This document shows, piece after piece, positions 49,194-57,987 of a DNA stretch of 64,000 nt. The stretch's first letter is position 1, and each line of letters begins with the position of its first letter. This stretch comes from Blastococcus_B deserti (GTDB lineage: Bacteria; Actinomycetota; Actinomycetes; Mycobacteriales; Geodermatophilaceae): positions 21,979 through 85,978 of the forward strand of contig NZ_JBHUHP010000023.1 in NCBI RefSeq assembly GCF_042682525.1, given 5' to 3'. Position numbers and translations under genes: made by a program. The notes below the pieces were generated by a model, which made no database searches, was not told where the DNA came from, and saw only the letters and a list, made by a program, of their open reading frames with translations.

Positions 49194-51314
49194 TCACGCG
49201 TCCGCGTGGCCGGCCTCCCGGCGGGCGCGGAGCACCATGCGGTAGAGCGACAGGGTGCCCCGATCGGCCATCCCCATCAGGGTGTCCAGCTGCCGGCGGA
49301 TGAGCACGATGGTCTCGTCGCGGGCCAGCTTCCGGAGGGCCGGGAGCTGCTGGTTCACGTTGTCCCGCCAGAACTCGTAGGTCGGAGCCAGGTCCTCGGA
49401 GTGGTCGAGCACCTGCTCCACCGCGAAATCCGCATCGGAGCAGCGGATCATCTGCGGAAGGGTGCTGAAGCCGATCCACGGAAGTGCGTCGGTCAGCCGT
49501 TCGTACTCGCCGGCCCGTGCCGGATCGTGCAGCAGCTCCTCGGGCACGCTGAGCGTCTGGACGAAGAAGCGGCCATCGGCCCGCAGATGGTCGGCGGCCC
49601 AGCGGAAGAAGCGCCGTAGCCGGAGGTCGAGAAGCCCCGCCCGGCTCTCGTGCAGCGTGCCCAGGTGCACGTCCATCTCCACGGCGGCCATCGCGTCGAA
49701 AACGGAACCGTCCTGGCCGAGGTGCCGGTCGGCGTTCTCCCAGCTGCTGAGGACGACGTCCAGCCCGCGGGCCACGCACGCATCGTGCTCGGCCTTGCTG
49801 ACGGTGATGCCCAGGGCCTTGGCGCCCCGCTCCTGCGCGGCCGCCAGCAGCTGGCCCCGGCCGCAGCCGACGTCGACGAACGTCGTCCCGGAGCCCACGC
49901 GGAGTGCGTCGAGGACGAGACGGTCCCGCTCGGCCCACGCCTGGCGAGGGTCCGCGCCGTTCCCGAACCTGGCCGTCGAGTAGGTGGCGAACCCCTGGAA
50001 GACCAGGGCGTCGGCGGCCGGCGGAATGCCTACGTACTCGGCTTCCTCCACCCGCTTGCGTCGGGCGTTCTCCAGCATGTCGAAGCCGGGGTCGAGGGAG
50101 TACTCGTAGCCCTCGACGGTGGCGAGGGTGAGGAACAGCCGGCTGTAGCGATGCCGCAGCTGGAGGCCGTGCGCGCCCAGCACGTGCAGCAGGTCGACGA
50201 ACATGCGGGAGAAGGAGGGCCGGCCCCCGGAATCCACCCAGTGCGTCCGCACCACCGCGCCCAGATCCTGGAGCGCCGCGGGGGACGGGTCGTCGCCAGT
50301 TCCGGCGCCCCCGGTGGCGCCGGTGAGGTGCCGGAGGACGTAGGTCGCCGCGAACTCGTCGAACCCGTCCATGACGGCGGAGTAGAAGGTGAGCAGGTGC
50401 TGGCGCTCCTCGGTGGACAGCTGGTGCACCAGGCCCAGGTCGACAAGCACGATGCGACCGTCCGCCGTCCAGAAGAAGTTGCCGGGGTGCAGGTCGGCGT
50501 GGCACAGGCCCGAGACGAAGACCATGCGGTCCACGAGGTCGTCGAGCCGACGGGCGAGGTCGGCGGGAGCGAGACGGACCTTGTCGATGTCGTAGGGCCC
50601 GATCTCGTCGACGAACTCGGTGACGAGCACCTCGGCGGTGCACAGGTCGCTGTGCACGCGGGGTATCCGCACCGTCTCGTCCGCGGCGAACTGCCGGGCG
50701 AAGCGCCGGTAGTTGCGTGCCTCGTGCCTGAGGTCGGTCTGGGACAGCAGCAGATCCCGCAGCTCGGTCACGAGGCCCTGCAGGTTGAGCACCCGTGCCG
50801 GTCGACTCACCCGCTCAGCGGTCCGGGCGGCCGCCAGCAGGACGGCGAAGTTGGCCCGCAGCTCACGCTCCACGCCGGGGCGCAGGATCTTGACCGCCAC
50901 CTCCTCACCGCTCGCCAGCCGGCCGCGATGCACCTGGGCCACGGTCCCGGCGGCGATGGGACGCCGGGTCAGCTCCGCGAACCTCGCCTCGAAACCCCCG
51001 GGATAGGCCCGCGCGAGAACCGCCTCCACGGTGCCGGGGGGCTCGGCGGGAAGCCGGTCGCGCAGAGCGGCCAGCTCACGCGCCCAGTGCGGCGGGAGGA
51101 CGTCCGTGCGCGTGCTCAGCACCTGACCGACCTTGGTCCAGGCCGGTCCGAGGTCGATGAGCAGCGCGCGTACCCGCGCCGGCAGTTGCTCCCGAGCCGA
51201 CGCGGCGCTGCGGAGGAGACCGGGCAGGTGGGCGGTCAGCCGTATCCGCGCATGCCTGCCACGGGAATCCGGCGCCGAGCGCCGCTCGCGCGCGGGGACC
51301 CGGCCGGCATCCAC
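49194..51314 (-). CDS. ABC1 (UbiB/AarF) kinase fused to CFA-synthase-like methyltransferase
   Basis: A 706-residue fusion. Residues about 40-420 form an ABC1/ADCK kinase-like domain with its special motifs: KxGQ at 61-64 (TKVGQVLSTR), the Ala-rich loop AAGTVAQVH 121-129, Lys142, Glu198, HADLHPGN 272-279 and DLG 292-294. Residues about 430-706 form a class I SAM methyltransferase like cyclopropane-fatty-acid synthases: FQGFATYSTARFGNG, motif I FVDVGCGRGQLLAAA, LGITVSKAEHDACVARG. ABC1 proteins act in quinone or lipid biology. The GTG is one base after the cyclase/AAA gene stop (TGACGTG), so the two are tightly coupled. Confidence 0.88.
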   Translation of the reverse strand: MDAGRVPARERRSAPDSRGRHARIRLTAHLPGLLRSAASAREQLPARVRALLIDLGPAWTKVGQVLSTRTDVLPPHWARELAALRDRLPAEPPGTVEAVLARAYPGGFEARFAELTRRPIAAGTVAQVHRGRLASGEEVAVKILRPGVERELRANFAVLLAAARTAERVSRPARVLNLQGLVTELRDLLLSQTDLRHEARNYRRFARQFAADETVRIPRVHSDLCTAEVLVTEFVDEIGPYDIDKVRLAPADLARRLDDLVDRMVFVSGLCHADLHPGNFFWTADGRIVLVDLGLVHQLSTEERQHLLTFYSAVMDGFDEFAATYVLRHLTGATGGAGTGDDPSPAALQDLGAVVRTHWVDSGGRPSFSRMFVDLLHVLGAHGLQLRHRYSRLFLTLATVEGYEYSLDPGFDMLENARRKRVEEAEYVGIPPAADALVFQGFATYSTARFGNGADPRQAWAERDRLVLDALRVGSGTTFVDVGCGRGQLLAAAQERGAKALGITVSKAEHDACVARGLDVVLSSWENADRHLGQDGSVFDAMAAVEMDVHLGTLHESRAGLLDLRLRRFFRWAADHLRADGRFFVQTLSVPEELLHDPARAGEYERLTDALPWIGFSTLPQMIRCSDADFAVEQVLDHSEDLAPTYEFWRDNVNQQLPALRKLARDETIVLIRRQLDTLMGMADRGTLSLYRMVLRARREAGHADA

Positions 51315-51315
51315 G

Positions 51316-54300
51316 TCAGGCCGTGGCCAGCTGCTCGTCGGACAGCTCCTCGACGAGCACCCGGACGTGGTCGCGAGTCGCCGTGTTGCCCTTGCGCTCG
51401 TGCAGCGCCAGGGCGGTGTGCGCGGCACGGAGCGCGTCGGCAGGACGTCCGTCCTCCCGCAGGAGCAGCGCCAGCTCGAAGTGCGCGTCTCCCCGGAAGG
51501 ACAGCAGATCGGTTCCGGCGACCTGCTCGGTGGCCTCCTGCGCCAAGCGCACGGCGTCGGCCGTACGCCCGGTACCGGCGAGCACGCGAGCACGCGCCAC
51601 CCGCCACTGGAACTGGCTGATGACATCCCCGGGATCGGCCGTCCGTTCGCTGATCCCCGCGTACCTGCCGGCCTCGTGGTGCAGCCCCTGCAGGCTCAAC
51701 GCGTGGGCGAGCAGGGCGGCGCAGGAGCTGAGGTACGACGACTCGCCCATGGTGTCGAGGACGTCGAACCCCTTCCTCGCCTCGGCCTCGGCGGCGAGCA
51801 CGTCGCCGGCCACGAGCTCGCGGATGGCGAACTCGACCGATGCCTGAGCGGCAGCCAGTCGCAGACCGAGGTCCTCCAGGATCGCGAGGCTTTCCCCGCC
51901 GAGTTCGCGTGCGTGCGCGAACTCGCCGCGCATGGCGTGCAGACCGGCCAGGGTCTTGAGGACCGAGGCCCGCATGCGCCGGTCGTCGCCGGCCGCGGCG
52001 AGCAGCTCCTGGCAGCGGTCGATGCCCTCGTCGACCGGTGTGGGTCCGATGAGCGTGTAGAAGGCCAGCTGGGTGAGGGCGTAGTTGAGCTGCCGCGTCT
52101 GACCGGCCCGGCGAGCCAGCTCCACGGCCCGGCGGGTGTACGCCTCGGCGATCAGGACCTGACCCTGCACCCAGTGCATCCGGGCGAGCAGGTGCAGGCC
52201 GCGCGCCAGGTCCTGGTCGTTCCCCGCAGCCTCGAGCACCGGGAGGAGCTGCTCGATCTCGACGGTGTAACCGGCCAGGCCGGACGGATCGGTGGTCACG
52301 CTCAGCTCCGTCCGGGCCAGGACGAGGGCAGGCGGCGGGGGACCGTCGATCTCGGCCGACACGCGGTCCAGCAGGGACCGTGCGTCGTGCAGCCGGCCGG
52401 CGTGGAGCAGCACCTCCGCGAGGTCGGCCGCGATGCGGGGTCGGTCTCCTCCCGGCGCCACCTCGGCCGCCCGCTCCAGGAGGGCGAGCGCGGCCGGTAC
52501 GTCGGAGAGCCCGAACGCCCGGCGGCCCGCGGCGGCGAGATGCCGGGCCGCGCGGGTGGCCAGCCGGAGCTGGTGCTCGTCGGTCATCCCGAGCTCCCGG
52601 CGCTGACGGCAGGCCTGCTCGAGGTGGTGACCGAGGATCTCCTCGAACTGCGCGACCCTCCCGACCGCCGCGTGCTCGAGCCAGTCGGCCAACCGCTCGT
52701 GCAGTTCGGCGCGCTCCCGCCGCGGCATGGAGTCGTAGGCGGCGTCACGGATCAGGAGGTGCCGGAACCGGAAGGCGTCGTCCCCGAGGAGGGCCGAGCG
52801 GTCGGGGCGGATGAGCTCCTTGCGGACCAGCGCCATCAGGCTGCCGGCGACGTCGGAGCGCAGTTCCGAGGGGGAGAGCTCGGCCACCGCGGCCCGGTAG
52901 AACGTCTTCCCGACGACACTCGCGCGTTCGATGACGCAGCGTTCCTGCTGGGCCAGCCGATCCAGCCGGGCGGCGAGCAGCGCCGAGATGTTGGGCGGGA
53001 TGGGGGTCGTCGCCAGGTCGGTCGTGGCCACCCATCGGTCCTCGCGGCGGACCAGGAGGCCCTCGTCGACGAGCATCCCGACGAGTTCCTCGACGAAGAG
53101 CGGGTTGCCCTCCGCGGCGGCGGCGATCCGCGCCCGGACCGTCTCCCCGTCGGCCACCGGCCCGAGGAGGTTGCCCACCAGCGTGGCCGACTCCACGGGG
53201 GTGAGCGGTTCGAGGAGGATGGAGGTCGCATTCAGCTTGCCGCCGCCCCAGCCCGGACGGACGTCCAGCAACTCCGGCCGGGCCAGGCACAGCAGCAGGA
53301 TGGGAGCCTCCCGGCTCCAGTCGGCCACGTGCTCCACCAGGTCGAGGAGGGTCGGTTCCGCCCAGTGCAGATCGTCGATCACGACCACGAGCGGACGGCG
53401 ACGGGCCAGCGACTCGAAGAGCTTGCGGACCGCCCACGGGACCTCCTCCGCGCGGCTGGCGACCTCCACGCCGCCGGTGAGAGCGGCCACCCGGTCGGCC
53501 ACCAGCTCGCCGTGCTCGTCGTGCCCGAGCAGCTCGGCGAGCCGGACGCGGAGTCGCTCGGGGGACTCGGACTGGTCGACGCCCGCGACCTCACGGACGA
53601 TCTGGACGAGCGGCCAGAACGTGATGCCGTCCCCGTAGTCGAGGCAGCGCCCCCGGACCACGGTCGCCTGCCGCCGGGCCTCGGTCAGGAACTCGTGGAC
53701 CAGGCGTGACTTCCCGACGCCGGCCGGACCGAGGACCGTGAACAGGTGGCAGCCAGCCTCTGCCATCGACCGCTCGAAGGCCTGGTCGAGCAGCCGCCTC
53801 TCCCGTTCGCGCCCGACCATCGGTGTGTCGGTCCGGCGAGCTCGGCCCATCATGTTCGGCGTCACCGAGGCGACGCGATAGGCCTGGACCGGCTCGTCCT
53901 TCCCCTTCAGCGTGAGACCGGTCGCCGGCTCGGCCACCACCGCATCGCGGACCAGCGACCAGGTGACGGACCCGATGAGGATGTCCCCGCTGCCGGCCAC
54001 CTGCTCCAGCCGGGCGGCCACGTTGACCGCGTCCCCCGTGACCAGCGTCTGACCGCTGGCGGGATCACCGGAGATGACGGGTCCGGTGTTGACGCCGATG
54101 CGGACGGCGAGCTGGACCCCCCAGTTCCGCTCGAGCTCGCCGTTCAGCTCCTCGCGCACCGCCTGCCGCAGGTCGGCGGCGGCGCGCACGGCCCGCAGCG
54201 CGTCGTCCTCGTGGAGGGTCGGCACGCCGAACACGGCCATGACGGCGTCCCCGATGAACTTCTCGACGATGCCGCCGTGCCGCTGCAGTGCCTCCCGGGC

Positions 54301-54513
54301 CACCTCGAAGTAGCGGCCCATCACCTGACGCAGGGACTCGGGGTCCAGCCGCGCGCCGAGACGGGTCGAGTCGACCACGTCGCAGAAGAGGACGGTCACG
54401 GTCTTGCGGATCTCGCGCTGAGCCCGAGCCTGCTCGGCCACGGGGGCACCGCAGACGCCGCAGAAGCGGAAGCGTGCGGGGATGTCCTCGCCACACGCGC
54501 CGCAGGTCGGCAT
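51316..54513 (-). CDS. Class III adenylyl cyclase - AAA ATPase - TPR protein
   Basis: A 1065-residue protein. A zinc ribbon (Cys4, 7, 18, 21) is followed by a class III cyclase domain (about 38-215) with all key residues: Asp45 and Asp89 (metal), Lys85 and Asp161 (adenine recognition) and Asn164/Arg168 (transition state; GDAVNVAARLE). Next is an AAA/STAND-type ATPase (Walker A GPAGVGKSR near 262-270, Walker B VVVIDDLHWAE) and a long helical TPR-like C-terminus. This is the architecture of cyclase-linked MalT/guanylate-cyclase regulators. It likely makes cAMP in response to an unknown ligand or partner, and is the first gene of an operon with the ABC1-methyltransferase fusion. Confidence 0.92.
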   Translation of the reverse strand: MPTCGACGEDIPARFRFCGVCGAPVAEQARAQREIRKTVTVLFCDVVDSTRLGARLDPESLRQVMGRYFEVAREALQRHGGIVEKFIGDAVMAVFGVPTLHEDDALRAVRAAADLRQAVREELNGELERNWGVQLAVRIGVNTGPVISGDPASGQTLVTGDAVNVAARLEQVAGSGDILIGSVTWSLVRDAVVAEPATGLTLKGKDEPVQAYRVASVTPNMMGRARRTDTPMVGRERERRLLDQAFERSMAEAGCHLFTVLGPAGVGKSRLVHEFLTEARRQATVVRGRCLDYGDGITFWPLVQIVREVAGVDQSESPERLRVRLAELLGHDEHGELVADRVAALTGGVEVASRAEEVPWAVRKLFESLARRRPLVVVIDDLHWAEPTLLDLVEHVADWSREAPILLLCLARPELLDVRPGWGGGKLNATSILLEPLTPVESATLVGNLLGPVADGETVRARIAAAAEGNPLFVEELVGMLVDEGLLVRREDRWVATTDLATTPIPPNISALLAARLDRLAQQERCVIERASVVGKTFYRAAVAELSPSELRSDVAGSLMALVRKELIRPDRSALLGDDAFRFRHLLIRDAAYDSMPRRERAELHERLADWLEHAAVGRVAQFEEILGHHLEQACRQRRELGMTDEHQLRLATRAARHLAAAGRRAFGLSDVPAALALLERAAEVAPGGDRPRIAADLAEVLLHAGRLHDARSLLDRVSAEIDGPPPPALVLARTELSVTTDPSGLAGYTVEIEQLLPVLEAAGNDQDLARGLHLLARMHWVQGQVLIAEAYTRRAVELARRAGQTRQLNYALTQLAFYTLIGPTPVDEGIDRCQELLAAAGDDRRMRASVLKTLAGLHAMRGEFAHARELGGESLAILEDLGLRLAAAQASVEFAIRELVAGDVLAAEAEARKGFDVLDTMGESSYLSSCAALLAHALSLQGLHHEAGRYAGISERTADPGDVISQFQWRVARARVLAGTGRTADAVRLAQEATEQVAGTDLLSFRGDAHFELALLLREDGRPADALRAAHTALALHERKGNTATRDHVRVLVEELSDEQLATA

Positions 54514-54568
54514 GCCGCGAACGATAGGCCAGCGGACGCCGGACCGGGGATTTCTCCCCGGCCCGGCC

Positions 54569-54973
54569 TCAGCCGGCCACGAACGAGAACCGGACGTGCC
54601 GGGTGTGGTTGTCGACGTTCGTGTCGACCAGGCAGATGCGCTGCCACGTGCCCAGCTGCATCAGGCCCTCGAGCACGGGCACCGTGGCGTGCGGCGGGAC
54701 GAACGCGGGGAGCACGTGGTCGCGGCCGTGCCCCGGGCTGCCGTGCCGGTGCCGCCAGCGGTCGTCGCGGGGCAGGAGCTGGTCGAGCTGGGTCAGCAGG
54801 TCGTCGTCGCTGCCCGAGCCGGTCTCCAGGATGGCGATCCCGGCGGTCGCGTGCGGCACGAAGACCTGCAGCAGGCCGTCGGTCTCCTGCCTGACGAAGT
54901 CGGCGCACTCGTCGGTGAGGTCCACGACCACGGGGACGCCGCCGGTACGGACGGCACGTAGCTCCGATCGCAT
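54569..54973 (-). CDS. YjbQ (UPF0047) family protein
   Basis: A 134-residue protein of the YjbQ/UPF0047 family. LLQVFVPHATAGIAILETGS, RHGSPGHGRDHVLPAFVPPH and LGTWQRICLVDTNVDNHTRH match the conserved core with several His. Some members have thiamine phosphate synthase activity, but this is not general. ATG 54973 follows AGGAGATC-like bases. It is transcribed away from rph. Confidence 0.88.
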   Translation of the reverse strand: MRSELRAVRTGGVPVVVDLTDECADFVRQETDGLLQVFVPHATAGIAILETGSGSDDDLLTQLDQLLPRDDRWRHRHGSPGHGRDHVLPAFVPPHATVPVLEGLMQLGTWQRICLVDTNVDNHTRHVRFSFVAG

Positions 54974-55100
54974 GAGGAGATCTAAGCCGCCCGGGGCGTG
55001 CCTCGAGCGGGCGGCCGCAGGCCTCCCGAGCGGGACGCGGGGGAGCTCCACGCAGCGGGGGCACGGCCGTCGGCCGCGGCGCGGCCCGTAGGGTCGCCAT

Positions 55101-55823
55101 GTGCATCGCCCCGACGGCCGTGCGGCCGACCAGCTCCGTCCGGTGACCATCACGCGCAACTGGCTCGACCACGCGGAGGGCTCCGTGCTGGTCGAGTTCG
55201 GCCGCACCCGGGTGCTCTGCGCGGCCAGCGTCACCGAGGGCGTGCCCCGGTGGCGCAAGGGTTCAGGACTGGGCTGGGTGACCGCCGAGTACGCGATGCT
55301 GCCGCGCGCCACCCACACCCGCAGCGACCGCGAGTCGGTCAAGGGCCGCATCGGTGGGCGCACGCACGAGATCAGCCGGCTCGTCGGCCGGTCCCTGCGC
55401 GCCTCGATCGACCTCGCGGCGCTGGGCGAGAACAGCATCGCCATCGACTGCGACGTCCTGCAGGCCGACGGCGGCACCCGGACCGCCGCGATCACCGGCG
55501 CCTACGTCGCCCTGGCCGACGCCGTGTCATGGCTCGGCGAGCGGAAGAAGCTGGCCCGCGTCACGGCGATCGTGCAGTCGGTCGCGGCCGTCAGCGTGGG
55601 CGTCATCGACGGGGAGCCCCGCCTCGACCTCGCCTACGAGGAGGACGTGCGCGCGGGCACCGACATGAACGTCGTCTGCACCGGGAACGGCAACTTCGTG
55701 GAAGTCCAGGGCACGGCCGAGGGCGCCGTCTTCGACCGGAAGACCCTCGATGCGCTGCTCGACCTCGCCGTGGCCGGGTGCGGGGAGCTGTCCCGGCTGC
55801 AGGCCGACGCGCTGGCCCGATGA
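55101..55823 (+). CDS. rph: Ribonuclease PH
   Basis: A 240-residue phosphorolytic 3'-exoribonuclease that trims tRNA 3' ends. RPDGRAADQLRPVTITRNWL, SVLVEFGRTRVLCAASVTEG, GLGWVTAEYAMLPRATHTR with SDRESVKGRIGGRTHEISR, and IAIDCDVLQADGGTRTAAIT (phosphate and catalytic residues) are all present. GTG 55101. Its stop overlaps the rdgB ATG (ATGA); the rph-rdgB pairing is conserved in actinobacteria. Confidence 0.95.
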   Translation: MHRPDGRAADQLRPVTITRNWLDHAEGSVLVEFGRTRVLCAASVTEGVPRWRKGSGLGWVTAEYAMLPRATHTRSDRESVKGRIGGRTHEISRLVGRSLRASIDLAALGENSIAIDCDVLQADGGTRTAAITGAYVALADAVSWLGERKKLARVTAIVQSVAAVSVGVIDGEPRLDLAYEEDVRAGTDMNVVCTGNGNFVEVQGTAEGAVFDRKTLDALLDLAVAGCGELSRLQADALAR

Positions 55824-56431
55824 GCACGCGGCTGCTGCTGGCGACCCGGAACCCGGGCAAGCTCGCCGAGCTGCGGCGCCTGCTGGAGAGCGCCGTCCCC
55901 GGGGTCGAGGTGGTCGGCCTCCGCGACGTGCCCGCCTACCCGGAGGCGCCGGAGACCGGCGCGACCTTCGCCGAGAACGCGCTGCTGAAGGCCCGCGAGG
56001 CGGTGCGGTACACCGACCTGCCGGCGGTGGCCGACGACTCGGGACTGACGGTCGACGCGCTCAACGGCATGCCCGGCGTGCTGTCCGCCCGCTGGTCCGG
56101 CCGGCACGGGGACGACGACGCGAACACCGCCCTGCTGCTCGGGCAGATCGCCGACGTGCCCGACGAGCGGCGCGGCGCGGCGTTCGTGTGCGCGGCGGCC
56201 CTCGTCACCCCCGACGGCACGGAGCGGGTGCTCGAGGCGCAGTGGCGGGGGCGGCTGATCCGGGAGAAGCGCGGCAGCAACGGCTTCGGCTACGACCCGG
56301 TCTTCGTGCCCGAGGGGCTCGACGTCACCTCCGCCGAGCTGGCCCCGGAGGAGAAGGACGCGCGCAGCCACCGGGGTCAGGCGTTCGCCGCCCTGGTCCC
56401 CGTGCTCGCCGAGGTCCTCCGCGGCCGCTGA
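55820..56431 (+). CDS. rdgB: RdgB/HAM1 non-canonical purine NTP pyrophosphatase
   Basis: A 203-residue house-cleaning enzyme hydrolysing dITP, XTP and dHAPTP. LLLATRNPGKLAELRRLL (SxNxxK-type nucleotide loop), TGATFAENALLKAREAVRYT, VADDSGLTVDALNGMPGVLS, SARWSGRHGDD, and the C-terminal KRGSNGFGYDPVFVPEGLD with FAALVPVLAEVL are diagnostic. ATG 55820 is coupled to rph by overlap. Confidence 0.95.
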   Translation: MSTRLLLATRNPGKLAELRRLLESAVPGVEVVGLRDVPAYPEAPETGATFAENALLKAREAVRYTDLPAVADDSGLTVDALNGMPGVLSARWSGRHGDDDANTALLLGQIADVPDERRGAAFVCAAALVTPDGTERVLEAQWRGRLIREKRGSNGFGYDPVFVPEGLDVTSAELAPEEKDARSHRGQAFAALVPVLAEVLRGR

Positions 56432-56452
56432 CGTCGGTCGGCGGTGCGGACC

Positions 56453-56713
56453 TCAGTCGGGATCCGCGAAGCCCAGCCAGTCCAACGGGTCCTCGTCGCG
56501 CAGCGCGTCGAACATCTCCCGGCCCCACTCCGGCTCGGCGTGCCGGCCCCGGCGGCCGAGATCGAGATCGGTGGCCACGGCGTCCATGACCGAGACGGAG
56601 TCCGGTGCCCTGTGCCGGCCGGTGGGCACCCACCGGGCCGGCGGCGGCGTGACGACCGCTGCGCGGACGATCGCCGTGGGCAGCCAGGTGGCCGAGGAGG
56701 CGGAGCTCGTCAT
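56453..56713 (-). CDS. 86-residue hypothetical protein
   Basis: ATG 56713 opens an 86-codon frame, convergent with rdgB. Basic N-terminal half (TGRHRAPDSVSVMDAVATDL) and an acidic C-terminus (EWGREMFDALRDEDPLDWLG). No membrane segment, no family recognised. The ribosome site is weak (CCAGGT). Composition is gene-like. Confidence 0.5.
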   Translation of the reverse strand: MTSSASSATWLPTAIVRAAVVTPPPARWVPTGRHRAPDSVSVMDAVATDLDLGRRGRHAEPEWGREMFDALRDEDPLDWLGFADPD

Positions 56714-56924
56714 ACCTGGTAGTTCGGATCGGCCGCCGCCCGTCCCGAGGACCGGCCGTGCGCTCCCCACCCGGACGGGGGAGGGGCGGCACGGGAGGAG
56801 GACCTGCGGGCCGATCCCGGACGGCTCGTGCCGCTCGCCGCGGAGCACGGTACCGAGGTCGTCGGCCACGACCCGGTCCGATCGGCCGGGCGTGACCCGG
56901 CCCCCGCGCGGGCACAGGGAGCCG

Positions 56925-57845
56925 GTGCGAGTTCACGTGGACGAGGTCCGGTCGCTGCGCTTCGACGACGGGACGCCGGTGACCGCGGCCTCCGGTGTCG
57001 CGCCGCTGGGCGAGGGCTGGCTGGTGGCGCAGGACGACGCGACGTCCGCCGCCTGGCTGCGCGACGGCCGGATCACGCCGGTGCGGGTGCTCCCGCCGGT
57101 GAAGGGGCTGGACGTGTTCAGCGAGAGGGCGGGGACCAAGCACCTCAAGCCGGACCTGGAGGTCGCCTGCCCGGCCGAGGTGGACGGCGAGCCGGCCGTC
57201 CTGCTCCTCGGTTCCGGCTCCACGCCCCGGCGCATGCGGGGGGTCCTCGTGCGCCTGGAGGAGGGCCGGCCGGTGGCGCAGGCCGGGGACCTCGGGGCGC
57301 TCTACGGGCGGGTGGCCCAGCGGCTGGAGCTGCCGATGGAGCAGCTCAACCTGGAGGGCGCGAGCCGGCACGGCGACACGGTGCGCTGGTTCAACCGCGG
57401 CAACCTCCGGGCCGGCGTGCACTCCGCGAGCGTCGACGTGCCGCTGCACGCGCTGGTCGCCGCGGTCCTGGGCCGGGCCGAGCCGGGATCGGTGCCGGTC
57501 GACGTTCCGCGGGTCTACGAGCTCGGCGCGGTCGAGGGTGTCGGGCTGGCGGTCACCGACGCGGTCGCGCTGCCCGACGGGCGCCTCCTCCTCAGCGCCG
57601 CCGCGGAGGACGCGCCCAACGCCGTCGACGACGGTCCCGTGGTGGCCACGGCACTGGCGCTCCTGGACGGGGGGACCGTCGTGGACCTCGCGCCGATCCC
57701 CGAGGTGGACGGGCACGTGCACAAGGTCGAGGGCCTGGCGCTGCGCGGGGTCCGCGGCGACACCGTCTCGCTGCTGGCCGTGGTCGACGACGACGACCCC
57801 GGCACGCCGTCGGCCGAGCTGGAACTGCGCGCCGTCCTGACGTGA
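56925..57845 (+). CDS. Beta-propeller-like protein, hypothetical
   Basis: A 306-residue protein with repeated strand-turn motifs such as GTPVTAASGVAPLGEGWLVA, DDATSAAWLRDGRITPVRVL and VDGHVHKVEGLALRGVRGDT, suggesting a beta-propeller. HLKPDLEVACPAEVDGEPAV and GRLLLSAAAEDAPNAVDDGP recall secreted or cytoplasmic actinobacterial proteins of unknown function. No signal peptide. GTG 56925 has AGGGAG 3 bases upstream; GTG 56937 is an alternative. Confidence 0.7.
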   Translation: MRVHVDEVRSLRFDDGTPVTAASGVAPLGEGWLVAQDDATSAAWLRDGRITPVRVLPPVKGLDVFSERAGTKHLKPDLEVACPAEVDGEPAVLLLGSGSTPRRMRGVLVRLEEGRPVAQAGDLGALYGRVAQRLELPMEQLNLEGASRHGDTVRWFNRGNLRAGVHSASVDVPLHALVAAVLGRAEPGSVPVDVPRVYELGAVEGVGLAVTDAVALPDGRLLLSAAAEDAPNAVDDGPVVATALALLDGGTVVDLAPIPEVDGHVHKVEGLALRGVRGDTVSLLAVVDDDDPGTPSAELELRAVLT

Positions 57846-57987
57846 AGCCCTCCCGCCCGGATCCGCGTGCCGGACGCCGGTAGCCGACAGCCGGGCTGTC
57901 GCCGGGACGACAGCACGTACCGCCTCGTCCCAGCACGGTTGGCCCATCGGCCCGGAGGTGCGGGCCACCGGAGTTCGGGGAGCTGAC

